64,000 bases of DNA from Companilactobacillus allii (GCF_001971585.1 NZ_CP019323.1:1478053-1542052); one strand, 5' to 3'. Counted from the stretch's first letter, positions 53,679 to 63,265 are shown. Made by a program: numbers and translations. The notes: generated from the letters alone by a model not told the origin.

Positions 53679-56210
53679 TTAAATGTTATATAGTTTGAGG
53701 TGCTCGGATAGATATTTACCAGTAATACTATCCTTTGATTTACAAATATCTGATGGAGTACCACTGGCTATGATTTTACCACCGTTAATGCCACCTTTGG
53801 GGCCAAGATCATTAATATAATCAGCATTAGCTATGATATCTAGGTCATGTTCGATAACAATAACTGTAGCATGATTATTAATTAATTTGTTTAAAACATT
53901 GATCAATACTGAAACGTCTCTAGGGTGAAGTCCAACACTAGGTTCATCAAAAACAAACAATTGATTTTTTTGACTATGCTTCATATAAGTGACCAGCTTT
54001 AATCTTTGAGCTTCACCACCAGAAAGAGTAGGGGTACTTTCACCTAATTCTAAGTAGCTAAGTCCAATCTCATTAAGAGTATCAAGAGTTCCCTCAATAT
54101 TAGCTTCATCTTTAAAAAATTCAATAGCCTCAGTTATTGACATATTCAAAATTTCAGCAATATTTTTCCCATGCCAAGTTATCTCTAAAATATCAGGATT
54201 ATATCTATTGCCATTGCATACTGGACATGTTTCAACAATATCTGGTAGGTATTGAATATCTAGTGTAATTACACCCGTACCACCACAATTTTTACATGCA
54301 CCTTCTTTATTATTATATGAGAAGTAACTTGGAGTATATTTCTTGTTTTTGGCATCAGGTGTAGATGCGAATAGTTTTCTAACTTTGTCCAGAATCTTTG
54401 TATAAGTTGCCACGGTGGATCGAACATTTTTACCAATTGGTGTGGAATCAACGGTTAAGATGTTTTTGATATTATCTTCGTTGAGTTTGGTAACGTATTT
54501 TGGCATCGGTTCATTATCGATTTTATCTGTGAGTGCTTTTATTAGACTATCAAAAATCAATGTTGTTTTACCAGATCCAGACATTCCAGTGACAACATTT
54601 AAGGATTCTTTACTAAACTTTGCCTTCATATCATGTATATTGAATCTGTCACTAATCTCTATTTCAATTTCACCTTTGCTAAATGGTTTTATAGATTTAT
54701 GTTGAATTATGTTGGCATTACCAGTTAGATAGGGTTCAATTACAGAATCCTTGTTGTGCTTGATTTCGTCGACTGTTCCTTCTGAAATAACCTTTCCACC
54801 ACTGGCACCTGAGGAAGGACCGATTTCAATAACATAATCAGCAGCGGCAATGATACTAGTATCATGATCGACAACTATGAGTGAATTACCCAATTTGACT
54901 AATTCATGTAGTATTTTGATTAATCCTGTAACGTTTGCGGGGTGTAAACCAACACTTGGTTCATCTAGAACGTACAATACGCCAGTCATTTGATTACGAA
55001 TAGTTCTAGCAAGTTGAATTCTTTGTAATTCACCGGTGGATAAAGTATTCCCTGCACGAGTTAAATTGAGATAATTTAACCCCAAATCATCAATTGGTTG
55101 TAATAATTCTAATAGTTCATTTGTTAGATTCTTACCAATTCTTTGCATATCACTTGGTAACCAATCCATTATTGTAGAACAAAATTTTTGTAGTTGTTCG
55201 ATACTTAATTGACATACCTCGGCAATGTTTTTACCTACAATTTTATTTGTAAATAATTTGGGATCGAATCTACTGCCTAAACAATTAGGACATTCTTTTT
55301 CGTCATAGAACCTGCCTAGTCGTTTAAGCGTATTCTCATTTTTAGTGCTTGATAGACTATGTTGAACTGCATCGATTGCATTTTCATATAGGGCATTAAG
55401 TTTGAATGACTTACCAGTTGATGTAGGAATAATTACTTCTCTTTTAACACCTTTTCCTTTTATAACGATATTTTTTTCATCGGTAGTCAATTCTTCAAAT
55501 GGCACATTGATTCTTACACCCAATTGTTCAGCAAGCTCTATTTGTAGTGATCTACCTGGTAATCTCCATGAGCGAACAGCACCTTGTGCAATGGTCAATG
55601 ATTTATCAGGAATTATTTTGTCTAATTCAATAGTTTTTAAAAATCCTGTACCTTGGCAAGTTTTACAGGCACCAGTTGAATTGAAGGCAAAATCTTCGGC
55701 ACCAAATGCCATGAATTTTACATTGCAAACTGGACAAGTCATCATGCCCATATTTTCGTCAGAAGATGGTAGGTCCATAACTTGAGAGATTTTTAAGGTT
55801 GGATCTAGGTGATGTCCATTTGGACAAGTTATTGAGGCCAGGCGTGAAAACATCAAACGTAAAATATTTAAACTTTCAGTCATGGTACCAACAGTGGATC
55901 TAACTCCCGGCACGACTGGTCGTTGTCTTAGGGCAATTGTTGAAGGAAGATTTTTGATTTGTTGGACATTGGAACGTCCCATTTGTGTGATTCGTCTTCT
56001 AGTGTAGGTTGAAAGTGCATTGAGATATTTTCTGGCACCTTCAGAGTAGATAGTATCCATTGCTAATGATGATTTACCAGATCCAGAAACTCCAGTTATT
56101 GCAACGAATGAATTAAGAGGAATATCAATATTTAGATTTTTAAGATTGTTCGCATTTGCACCCCTAACTTCAATATTATCTGGGATATAATTCTTGTGTC
56201 TAATCGGCAT
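53679..56210 (-). CDS. UvrA-like ABC ATPase (UvrA2/class II, drug-resistance type)
   Basis: An 843-residue protein with two ABC ATPase halves: Walker A GVSGSGKSSLAMDTIY and GMSGSGKTTLIFDSL, signatures NTLSTGELQRIQLA and PTLSGGEAQRLKLV, and Walker B LYVLDEPSVGLHP twice. Zn-binding Cys clusters are present (CPNGH/CPVC, CKTCQGTG, CKNCGGTG, CPVCNGNRY). It is about 100 residues shorter than UvrA proper, and the UvrB-binding region seems to be missing, as in UvrA2 proteins linked to resistance to DNA-binding drugs. ATG 56210 has AGGAGG upstream. Confidence 0.9.
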   Translation of the reverse strand: MPIRHKNYIPDNIEVRGANANNLKNLNIDIPLNSFVAITGVSGSGKSSLAMDTIYSEGARKYLNALSTYTRRRITQMGRSNVQQIKNLPSTIALRQRPVVPGVRSTVGTMTESLNILRLMFSRLASITCPNGHHLDPTLKISQVMDLPSSDENMGMMTCPVCNVKFMAFGAEDFAFNSTGACKTCQGTGFLKTIELDKIIPDKSLTIAQGAVRSWRLPGRSLQIELAEQLGVRINVPFEELTTDEKNIVIKGKGVKREVIIPTSTGKSFKLNALYENAIDAVQHSLSSTKNENTLKRLGRFYDEKECPNCLGSRFDPKLFTNKIVGKNIAEVCQLSIEQLQKFCSTIMDWLPSDMQRIGKNLTNELLELLQPIDDLGLNYLNLTRAGNTLSTGELQRIQLARTIRNQMTGVLYVLDEPSVGLHPANVTGLIKILHELVKLGNSLIVVDHDTSIIAAADYVIEIGPSSGASGGKVISEGTVDEIKHNKDSVIEPYLTGNANIIQHKSIKPFSKGEIEIEISDRFNIHDMKAKFSKESLNVVTGMSGSGKTTLIFDSLIKALTDKIDNEPMPKYVTKLNEDNIKNILTVDSTPIGKNVRSTVATYTKILDKVRKLFASTPDAKNKKYTPSYFSYNNKEGACKNCGGTGVITLDIQYLPDIVETCPVCNGNRYNPDILEITWHGKNIAEILNMSITEAIEFFKDEANIEGTLDTLNEIGLSYLELGESTPTLSGGEAQRLKLVTYMKHSQKNQLFVFDEPSVGLHPRDVSVLINVLNKLINNHATVIVIEHDLDIIANADYINDLGPKGGINGGKIIASGTPSDICKSKDSITGKYLSEHLKLYNI

Positions 56211-56414
56211 TTTTAAATCCTCCTTTTCCATGTTATTTTAACATTTTAAAAAATATTTTTTATCCAAAAGGGCTGTCATACTAAGTGTTAACTTATGAAA
56301 CTAATACCATATATGCTATAGCACTATATTTGTATACAATATCTAGTTCGTAAGTGGTATTATATTAAATGTTGATTTTTTACAGATTATTTAATGATTG
56401 GTTGGAGGATAATA

Positions 56415-57059
56415 ATGATGATCGTATTAAGCGGCACAATCGGGGCCGGAAAAAGTTCAATGGCAACTATCTTGTCAGAACATCTAGGAACAAAGGCTTT
56501 TTATGAGCAAGTAGATGATAATCCAGTATTACCACTATTTTATGCAGATCCTAAGAAGTACGCTTTCCTATTACAAATTTACTTTTTGAACAAGCGTTTT
56601 GAATCTATTAAACAAGCAATGGTTGATGACAATAACGTTTTAGATCGTTCAATTTATGAAGATTCACTATTTTTCCATATGAATGCTGATATGGGACGTG
56701 CTACGCCACAAGAAGTTAAAGTTTATGACGAGTTATTAGCCAATATGATGCAAGAACTTCCTTATGCTGCCGCTAAAAAAGCTCCAGATTTATTAGTTCA
56801 TATTGATATTTCATATGATACGATGATTCGACGTATTGAAAAACGTGGACGTGATTATGAGCAACCAGAACAAGATCCAACTTTGGTTGAATATTATCAT
56901 AATTTACTTGGCAGATATGATGGCTGGTATGATGATTATGACTATAGTCCAAAGATGAAAATCGATGGAGACAAATACGATTTTGTTGAAAATCCAGATG
57001 ATCTTAAATTAGTTCTAAAACAAATAGATGATGAATTAGCAAAATATAGAATTATCTAA
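56415..57059 (+). CDS. Deoxynucleoside kinase (deoxyadenosine/deoxyguanosine kinase)
   Basis: A protein of about 214 residues that phosphorylates deoxynucleosides for salvage. The P-loop is VLSGTIGAGKSSMATIL, DRSIYEDSLFF is the conserved DRS/E motif, and RIEKRGRDYEQ is the lid. It resembles the Lactobacillus dAK/dGK pair, but only one gene is present here. GGAGG lies six bases before ATG 56415 and nine before ATG 56418; either may be used. A terminator follows. Confidence 0.9.
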   Translation: MMIVLSGTIGAGKSSMATILSEHLGTKAFYEQVDDNPVLPLFYADPKKYAFLLQIYFLNKRFESIKQAMVDDNNVLDRSIYEDSLFFHMNADMGRATPQEVKVYDELLANMMQELPYAAAKKAPDLLVHIDISYDTMIRRIEKRGRDYEQPEQDPTLVEYYHNLLGRYDGWYDDYDYSPKMKIDGDKYDFVENPDDLKLVLKQIDDELAKYRII

Positions 57060-57065
57060 AGTGAA

Positions 57066-57095
57066 AAATAGAAGCCTGTTGCTTCTATTTTTTTT
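57066..57095 (+). terminator. Terminator after the kinase gene
   Basis: AATAGAAGC and GCTTCTATT pair around CTGTT and are followed by eight T. Confidence 0.88.
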
Positions 57096-57122
57096 GCTTA
57101 ATGAATGAAAATACGTTAGTCT
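57094..57122 (+). promoter_or_regulatory. Promoter of queT
   Basis: TTGCTT (57094-57099) and TAGTCT (57117-57122) are 17 bases apart. The expected start, near 57129, coincides with the first base of the riboswitch stem. Confidence 0.5.
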
Positions 57123-57128
57123 ATTTAA

Positions 57129-57174
57129 GACAGTTTTTCTGGTAACCTGTCTACTAAATAAAAACAGTGGGGGA
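57129..57174 (+). promoter_or_regulatory. preQ1-I riboswitch upstream of queT
   Basis: GACAG (57129-57133) pairs with CTGTC to form P1. The loop ends CTGGTAAC, placing a C before the 3' strand of P1 as in the ligand-pairing C of known preQ1-I aptamers. The A-rich tail AAATAAAAACAGTGGGGG carries CAG, which can pair with the loop CTG (P2 pseudoknot) and runs straight into the ribosome-binding site GGGGGA. Ligand binding should hide the site and reduce translation of the transporter. Confidence 0.8.
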
Positions 57175-57182
57175 TTTGTTTT

Positions 57183-57677
57183 ATGAACAATTTAAGAATA
57201 AAGGACATTACCCAGATTGCAATTATTGCTGCTTTATATGTTGCAGTAACAATAGCACCAGGGCTTTCAGCTTTTGCATATGGTCCAGTACAATTCAGAG
57301 TTTCTGAAATTTTGATGCTGTTACCATTTTTAAATCACAAGTACAGTTGGTCATTGATAATAGGTTGTTTCATTGCCAATATTTTCAGTGCATCATTAGG
57401 AGCTTATGATTTATTGTTTGGAACATTGGCTACAGCTGTGGCTTGTCTATTGATTACAAGGGTGCCATCAAAAATGTCTATGATCTGGTCAGTACCAATA
57501 ATCTGTGCAGTTGTTAACGGAATTATTGTTGGTGCAGAATTACATTTAGTATTGAAGATACCATTTTGGATCAACGCTGGATCGGTCGCTATTGGTGAAT
57601 TAGTGGTGGTAGCAGTGGGTGCCGCAATTTTTTATTTCTTAATGAAGAATCGTAATTTTAGTAAATTAATTGACTAA
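57183..57677 (+). CDS. queT: QueT family queuosine-precursor transporter
   Basis: A 164-residue integral membrane protein with five or six helices. QIAIIAALYVAVTIAPGLSAFAYGPVQFRVSE begins it; the QFRVSE motif and GCFIANIFSASLGAYDLLFG are hallmarks of the QueT (COG4708) substrate-binding S-component. It would take up preQ1 or a related precursor through an ECF energy module encoded elsewhere. The upstream preQ1-I riboswitch supports this role. Confidence 0.92.
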   Translation: MNNLRIKDITQIAIIAALYVAVTIAPGLSAFAYGPVQFRVSEILMLLPFLNHKYSWSLIIGCFIANIFSASLGAYDLLFGTLATAVACLLITRVPSKMSMIWSVPIICAVVNGIIVGAELHLVLKIPFWINAGSVAIGELVVVAVGAAIFYFLMKNRNFSKLID

Positions 57678-57684
57678 GAGATGA

Positions 57685-57713
57685 AAGGGGGAAGTGATTC
57701 TCCCTTTTTTTTG
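57685..57713 (+). terminator. Terminator after queT
   Basis: AAGGGGGA and TCTCCCTT pair with a short AGTGAT-like loop and lead into eight T. Confidence 0.8.
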
Positions 57714-57720
57714 TTATAAT
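57711..57720 (+). promoter_or_regulatory. Extended -10 promoter of the glycolipid/LTA genes
   Basis: TGTTATAAT provides a TG extension and consensus -10, immediately after the queT terminator T-run and about 33 bases before the first glycosyltransferase gene. Confidence 0.5.
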
Positions 57721-57752
57721 CATCAATATAAAGATTGTGAGGAGATGTTTTT

Positions 57753-58952
57753 ATGAATATCGGAATTTTTACCGATACATACTTCCCTCAAGTTAGTGGA
57801 GTAGCTACATCGATCCAGACATTGAAGAACGATTTGGAGCGAAAAGGAAATTCAGTATATATTTTTACTACTACAGATCCTAATGTTTCGAAAACAACTA
57901 TTGAACCTAATATCTTCCGTGTGGGAAGTGTGCCGTTCATTTCATTTACTGATAGAAGAATTGCCATCAGGGGGATGTTCCATGCTGTGGAACTTGCTAA
58001 GGAATTGAAACTGGATATTATTCACACACAAACGGAGTTCTCATTGGGATTAATGGGTAAATTTGTGGCGAAGCAATTGAAGATACCTTTTGTTCATACT
58101 TATCACACAATGTATGAGGATTATTTGCATTATGTATTGAATGGGCATTTACTTAAGCCATATCATGTTAAGCAAATGTCACGTATGTTCTTAAAAAATG
58201 CTTCCGGGGTTGTTGCTCCAAGTAAACAAGTGAAGACAACTTTGGATAGGTATAATGTACCTGCACCAATTTCTATAATTCCTACAGGGGTCGATCTATC
58301 AGAGTATACTAAGCCGGTTAATGCGTCTGATGTTCGGGAAAAATTGGGTATTTCTGAAGATACACCAGTTATTTTGATGTTAAGCCGTATAGCTCTGGAA
58401 AAGAAAATTGATCATATGCTAAAATCGATGCCTGAATTGTTGAAATACAATCCTGATATTATGTTAGTGATTGTTGGAGACGGTCCAGATATGGATGAAT
58501 TAGTTGAAATGTCTAATAGTCTTGGTATTAGTGATAATGTTATTTTTACAGGAGAAGTTGAACATGATAAAATTTCTCCATACTATCATTTAGCGAACAT
58601 ATTTGTATCTTCAAGTGATACAGAGTCTCAAGGATTAACATATATTGAAGCTATTGCATCCGGTTTGAAGATCGTAGTACGTAGTGCGCCTTATACAGAC
58701 CAACTTCTAACTGACCCTTCAGTTGGAGTGACATTTTCAAAGGATAGTCAACTTGTGCCCAGGATTATTGCTTATTTAGATCATCCTAATTCATTTGATG
58801 ATCGTGAAGCTCGCCAAAAAATTCTTTATAATATATCATCTGATAGTTTTGGTAATTCTATTTTGGACTTTTATCGTCGTTCAGAAGAATACTTTGTACG
58901 TGAGAAACTATCGGACTCATCAATAGATCCAGAGGAGTATTCTAATGATTAA
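57753..58952 (+). CDS. lafA: Glycosyltransferase family 4, diacylglycerol glucosyltransferase (LafA-like)
   Basis: A 399-residue GT-B enzyme. MNIGIFTDTYFPQVSGVATSI is the typical start of alpha-glucosyl-diacylglycerol synthases; LSRIALEKKIDHMLK and SSDTESQGLTYIEAIASGL (donor-binding E-x7-E) are in the C-terminal domain. It should glucosylate diacylglycerol on the cytoplasmic face of the membrane, making the lipoteichoic acid anchor. It overlaps the next gene by 8 bases. The order lafA-lafB-membrane protein-ltaS supports the role. Confidence 0.88.
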   Translation: MNIGIFTDTYFPQVSGVATSIQTLKNDLERKGNSVYIFTTTDPNVSKTTIEPNIFRVGSVPFISFTDRRIAIRGMFHAVELAKELKLDIIHTQTEFSLGLMGKFVAKQLKIPFVHTYHTMYEDYLHYVLNGHLLKPYHVKQMSRMFLKNASGVVAPSKQVKTTLDRYNVPAPISIIPTGVDLSEYTKPVNASDVREKLGISEDTPVILMLSRIALEKKIDHMLKSMPELLKYNPDIMLVIVGDGPDMDELVEMSNSLGISDNVIFTGEVEHDKISPYYHLANIFVSSSDTESQGLTYIEAIASGLKIVVRSAPYTDQLLTDPSVGVTFSKDSQLVPRIIAYLDHPNSFDDREARQKILYNISSDSFGNSILDFYRRSEEYFVREKLSDSSIDPEEYSND

Positions 58953-59979
58953 AATTAATATGTTTTCGTCTGCAGATAAAGTAGCCGGCCAAGGGGTCGG
59001 TAGTGCCTATGTGGAATTGATAAATTTGTTAAAAGATAGATTTAGTAATGAGTTTGATATAAAAATCAATAATTATGGACGTAGTGATTTGAGCCACTAT
59101 CATACTATTGATCCACAGTTTTATCTTTCAACGTTCTCAAAAAAACGTGGTAGAAAAATTGGTTATGTACATTTCTTGCCAGAGACACTGGAAGGTAGTA
59201 TTAAATTACCTAAGCCAGCAAGAATGGTTTTCTATAAGTATGTAATTGATTTTTATAAGAGAATGGACCAAATAGTTGTCGTTAATCCAACATTTATCGA
59301 TAAATTGGTGAAACATGGATTGGATAGAGAGAAAATCAAATATATTCCAAACTTTGTTTCTACCGAGAATTTTTACGAGAAGACCAAAGAAGAAAAGATA
59401 GATTTTCGTAAAAAAATTGGTATTCCTGAAGGTAAATTCATTGTTTTTGGGGATGGACAAGTTCAAGAACGCAAGGGAATTGATGATTTCTTTAAATTAG
59501 CAGAATTGAATCCTGACATTGAATTCATTTGGGCAGGCGGTTTTTCCTTTGGTAAAATAACCGATGGCTATGATCGTTATAAGAGAATGGTCGAAAATCC
59601 ACCCAAGAATATGAAATTCACAGGTATTGTGGATCGTAATGAGTTGGTCAATTACTATAACGTTTGTGATTTGTTCCTATTACCATCATATGATGAATTA
59701 TTCCCTATGTCGGTTTTGGAAGCATTTAGTTGTGGTGCTCCAGTTTTATTACGTGACCTTGATTTATATAAGGCAATTATTGATGGTTATTATCAACCAG
59801 CCAATAATCGCTTTGAAATGAATGATTTTATTAACAAAGCTAATATGGACAGATCAATCTTAGATAAGTTTAAAGTGAAATCTAAAGCAGCCACAAATCA
59901 ATATTCAGAAGATAATTTGAGTAAGATTTGGTATGATTTCTATAATGATCAATATAAAATTGCTAAACGGGATAAATAA
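58945..59979 (+). CDS. lafB: Glycosyltransferase family 4, glycolipid sugar transferase (LafB-like)
   Basis: A 344-residue GT4 enzyme (GQGVGSAYVELINLL, YVHFLPETLEGSIKLP, VFGDGQVQERKGIDDFF, LPSYDELFPMSVLEAFSCGAP). Its position after lafA and the family match suggest addition of a second sugar, typically galactose, to glucosyl-diacylglycerol. The sugar is inferred from LafB of other Firmicutes. It overlaps lafA, and its stop shares a base with the next start. Confidence 0.85.
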   Translation: MIKINMFSSADKVAGQGVGSAYVELINLLKDRFSNEFDIKINNYGRSDLSHYHTIDPQFYLSTFSKKRGRKIGYVHFLPETLEGSIKLPKPARMVFYKYVIDFYKRMDQIVVVNPTFIDKLVKHGLDREKIKYIPNFVSTENFYEKTKEEKIDFRKKIGIPEGKFIVFGDGQVQERKGIDDFFKLAELNPDIEFIWAGGFSFGKITDGYDRYKRMVENPPKNMKFTGIVDRNELVNYYNVCDLFLLPSYDELFPMSVLEAFSCGAPVLLRDLDLYKAIIDGYYQPANNRFEMNDFINKANMDRSILDKFKVKSKAATNQYSEDNLSKIWYDFYNDQYKIAKRDK

Positions 59980-60990
59980 TGAGTAAAAAAAATGTTTTTG
60001 CACTATTTATAATGCTGGGACTGGGATTTAGTATTTTTTGGTGGGAAGCTAGAAAAATCAACTTCCAGTCTTTAGTAACTACGTTTCAAAACCTTAATTA
60101 TTTTTGGTTGTTAATCGCAGTGTTATCTATATTATTATCATATGGTGTGGAAGCGTTAGTTTTGCATACCTTATTGAAAAAGGATGAAGATAGAAAGTTT
60201 GGTTGGTGGGAGATGTACCGCATTCCATTGATTCAGGCATTATTTAATGCGATAACTCCATTCTCTTCAGGGGGGCAACCTGCTCAATTGATTGGTTTAA
60301 TGCAATCCAAGATTAACGCCGGGCGTGCAAGCTCGGTATTATTGATGAAATTTGTTATTTACCAAACGATGGTATTAATTAACTTCATTATTGCGATGTT
60401 GGTGAGCTTTAGAAGTGTTGCTGAACACTTCTCAGGTCTTGCAACATTGATTGTATTTGGAATGGTAATACATTTAGTTACGATTTCATTTTTGTTGATG
60501 ATCATGTATTATTATGATTTCACTAAAAAAATGGTTCATGTCATCCTTAAACCAGTACTTTTTTTTCCTTAAAGAGGAAAAACGAGATAGAATTTTGCAG
60601 TCAACTATCAAAAGCATTGATAGTTTTTATAATGAGAGTTTAGTTTTAAAACGTGAAAAGAAAAAAGTCGTTAAAGCTTCACTATTGACGATTATTCAGC
60701 TATTCTTATATTACTTTGTAGTGTATTTCGTATTGCTTGCACTGAATTGTGATCACGTAAATATTGTGGATGTTTTAGTAATGCACATAATGATTGTAAT
60801 GATCACGTCTATCTTCCCAATTCCTGGGGGTTCAGGTGGTGCGGAATTTAGTTTCAAAACACTATTTGCTGGTTTCATTCCATCTCCATCTGGATTGATA
60901 CTAGGTATGTTTTTATGGAGATTTATTACATACTATTTGGGGATGTTTTTGGGGATTGTTGCGGTTTCGAAAAAACCGAAAATTAAGTGA
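59979..60990 (+). pseudogene. LPG-synthase-like/UPF0104 membrane protein, frameshifted in a T8 tract
   Basis: Two overlapping frames together encode one protein of about 336 residues with six to eight helices: the first half (MSKKNVFALFIMLGLGF, ITPFSSGGQPAQLIGLM) and the second half (VVYFVLLALN, FPIPGGSGGAEFSFKTLFAG) both match the LPG_synthase_TM family. The first frame stops at 60572 just after eight T (60559-60566); removing one T restores a continuous frame. Such proteins are linked to lipid or glycolipid translocation. The break may be a real mutation, a phase-variable tract or an error in the sequence. Its place between lafB and ltaS suggests a role in glycolipid handling. Confidence 0.8.
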
Positions 60991-61030
60991 GACATCATAA
61001 AGTTGTTAGTAAATCTATGGAGCGTAAATA

Positions 61031-63094
61031 ATGAAGCGTATTTTTAAAGGTATTTCTAATTTTTTAAACACTAGGCTAGGTTTTGTTATACTAGCCGTAC
61101 TTTTATATACTATGAAAACGGTATACGCGTATACCACTAAGTTTAATCTAGGTGTAAAAGGTTCAATTCAAACATTTCTAATGATTATTAATCCGATACC
61201 GATAATGTTATTGCTATTTGGTATTGCACTGTACATGAAGGGAAGAAAGTCATACATATTTTTACTTATAGTAGACTTTTTGGATACAGTTTGGTTATTC
61301 TCTAATATCTTATATTATCGAGAATTTTCCGATTTTCTAACAATGGTACTAATCAAAGGGTCTGGATCAGTCTCTAACAATTTAGGAAAGAGTATCTTGG
61401 GAATTGTTAGACCGACTGACTTTTTGGTTTTTATTGATGTACTAGTTTTGGTTCTTTTATTAGCATTCCATGTAATCAAAATGGACATCAAACGCATGAA
61501 TTGGCGTATTCCTGTCTTAATCAGTACATTAGCTGTCTTGTTATTTGGAGCTAATTTAACTTTGGCTGAAAGTGACAGATCACAACTTCTTACTAGAACA
61601 TTTGATAATAACTATATTGTTAAATATCTAGGATTGAATGTATTCAATATCTATGACGTGGTTAAGACGTCTCAAACTAATGCTGTAAAGGCTAAGGCTA
61701 AGAGTTCAGATCTAGATTCTATTGAGAAATACATGAAGAGTAACTACGCAACTCCAAATGTAGAATACACTGGTGTAGCAAAAGGCAAGAATGTGTTTGT
61801 TATTCATTTGGAAAGTTTGCAACAGTTTATGATTGATTATAAGTGGGATGGGGAGGAAGTAACTCCTAATTTAAACAAGATTTATCATGAAGATGATACG
61901 TTGAGTTTTGACAACTTCTTTAATCAAGTTGGACAAGGTAAAACAGCAGATGCTGAATTGATGCTTGAGAATTCTCTATTTGGTCTACCTGAAGGTTCAG
62001 CCATGGTTACTGATGGTACTTCAAATACATTCCAAGCAGCACCTGCAATTTTAGATCAACAAGGATATACGACGGCTTCATTCCATGGGGATGTACCAAG
62101 TTTTTGGAACCGTGATAATGCTTATAAATCATGGGGCTATGACTACTTCTTTAGTTCCAATTATTATAAGATCAAGAAGGATTACAACGTTGGATACGGT
62201 ATGAAGGATAAAATCTTCTTGAAGGATTCAGCTAAGTATATTGAACAATTGCCACAACCATTTTATGCTAAGTTGATTACTGTAACTAACCATTATCCAT
62301 ACACCTTGGATAAGAAAAATCAAAGTATTTCTAAGACTGATACAGGTGATAAAACTGTTGACGGTTATGTTCAGACAGCCAGATATTTGGATGAGTCTAT
62401 AGGTGAGTTCATGAACTGGTTAAAAGAAACTGGTCTGGATAAAACAAGTATGGTTGTACTATATGGTGACCATTATGGTATTTCTGATAATCATAAAAAG
62501 GCCATGGCTAAATTGACTGGTATCAAAGGCTTTGATGATTTTGATAATGCCCAATATCAACGTGTACCATTTATAATACATATGGATGGATTAAAAGGTG
62601 GAATCAATCATACATATGGTGGTGAAATAGATGTTCTTCCAACTATACTTAATCTGTTAGGTGTTAGTGATAAGAACACTATTCAATTCGGAAGTGACCT
62701 GTTGTCTAAAGAGCATTCTCAAGTTGTAGCCTTTAGAAATGGTGATTTTGTAACTCCAAAAGTTACCAAAGTAGGAAGTACGTTCTATAATACGAAGACA
62801 GGTAAGGTAGATAAGAATATATCATCTACTGAGAAGGCAAAGCTTTCTAATAAAGTCACAACAGAGCTATCATTGTCTGATCGTGTTATTAATGGAGATC
62901 TATTAAGATTCCATAAGTTGCCAGGATTTACTAAGGTTAATAAAAAGGATTACTCCTATAAGAAGAGTACTGCCTTGAAGAAACTTAAAGCGGCACGTAA
63001 GAAGGATGGAACCAGTATATTAGCTCAAAATGATAACAAGTCGCTTCTAGATTTGTATACAACAGATGCGCCAGAACTAAATAATGATAAGTAA
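61031..63094 (+). CDS. ltaS: Lipoteichoic acid synthase (LtaS family)
   Basis: A 687-residue membrane enzyme polymerising glycerol phosphate from phosphatidylglycerol onto the glycolipid anchor. Five N-terminal helices (residues about 15-185) precede an extracellular sulfatase-fold domain: VFVIHLESLQQFMID, the catalytic Thr in QVGQGKTADAELM, FHGDVPSFWNRD and LYGDHYGISDNH with metal ligands. After the catalytic domain comes a Lys/Ser-rich C-terminal extension. Its neighbours make the glycolipid anchor. Confidence 0.93.
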   Translation: MKRIFKGISNFLNTRLGFVILAVLLYTMKTVYAYTTKFNLGVKGSIQTFLMIINPIPIMLLLFGIALYMKGRKSYIFLLIVDFLDTVWLFSNILYYREFSDFLTMVLIKGSGSVSNNLGKSILGIVRPTDFLVFIDVLVLVLLLAFHVIKMDIKRMNWRIPVLISTLAVLLFGANLTLAESDRSQLLTRTFDNNYIVKYLGLNVFNIYDVVKTSQTNAVKAKAKSSDLDSIEKYMKSNYATPNVEYTGVAKGKNVFVIHLESLQQFMIDYKWDGEEVTPNLNKIYHEDDTLSFDNFFNQVGQGKTADAELMLENSLFGLPEGSAMVTDGTSNTFQAAPAILDQQGYTTASFHGDVPSFWNRDNAYKSWGYDYFFSSNYYKIKKDYNVGYGMKDKIFLKDSAKYIEQLPQPFYAKLITVTNHYPYTLDKKNQSISKTDTGDKTVDGYVQTARYLDESIGEFMNWLKETGLDKTSMVVLYGDHYGISDNHKKAMAKLTGIKGFDDFDNAQYQRVPFIIHMDGLKGGINHTYGGEIDVLPTILNLLGVSDKNTIQFGSDLLSKEHSQVVAFRNGDFVTPKVTKVGSTFYNTKTGKVDKNISSTEKAKLSNKVTTELSLSDRVINGDLLRFHKLPGFTKVNKKDYSYKKSTALKKLKAARKKDGTSILAQNDNKSLLDLYTTDAPELNNDK

Positions 63095-63100
63095 ATAAGT

Positions 63101-63139
63101 AAGAGCTTTTGAGAATTCGTTTCTCAAAAGCTCTTTTTG
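63101..63139 (+). terminator. Terminator after ltaS
   Basis: AAGAGCTTTTGAGAA and TTCTCAAAAGCTCTT pair with a TCGT-type loop and are followed by T5. Confidence 0.9.
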
Positions 63140-63236
63140 TTTGTATATATAAGCGCAAGAAAGTAGTAGTATTAAAGAGTAATAGCCATCAATAGTGATG
63201 AATTTGAAAAAAAATGAACTTTTTTCGCAAAAAGGG

Positions 63237-63265
63237 TTGCATACATCTATTGTGATTGGTAATAT
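63237..63265 (+). promoter_or_regulatory. rRNA operon promoter P1
   Basis: TTGCAT (63237-63242) and TAATAT (63260-63265) are spaced by 17 bases, followed by an AT-rich start region. Confidence 0.7.
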
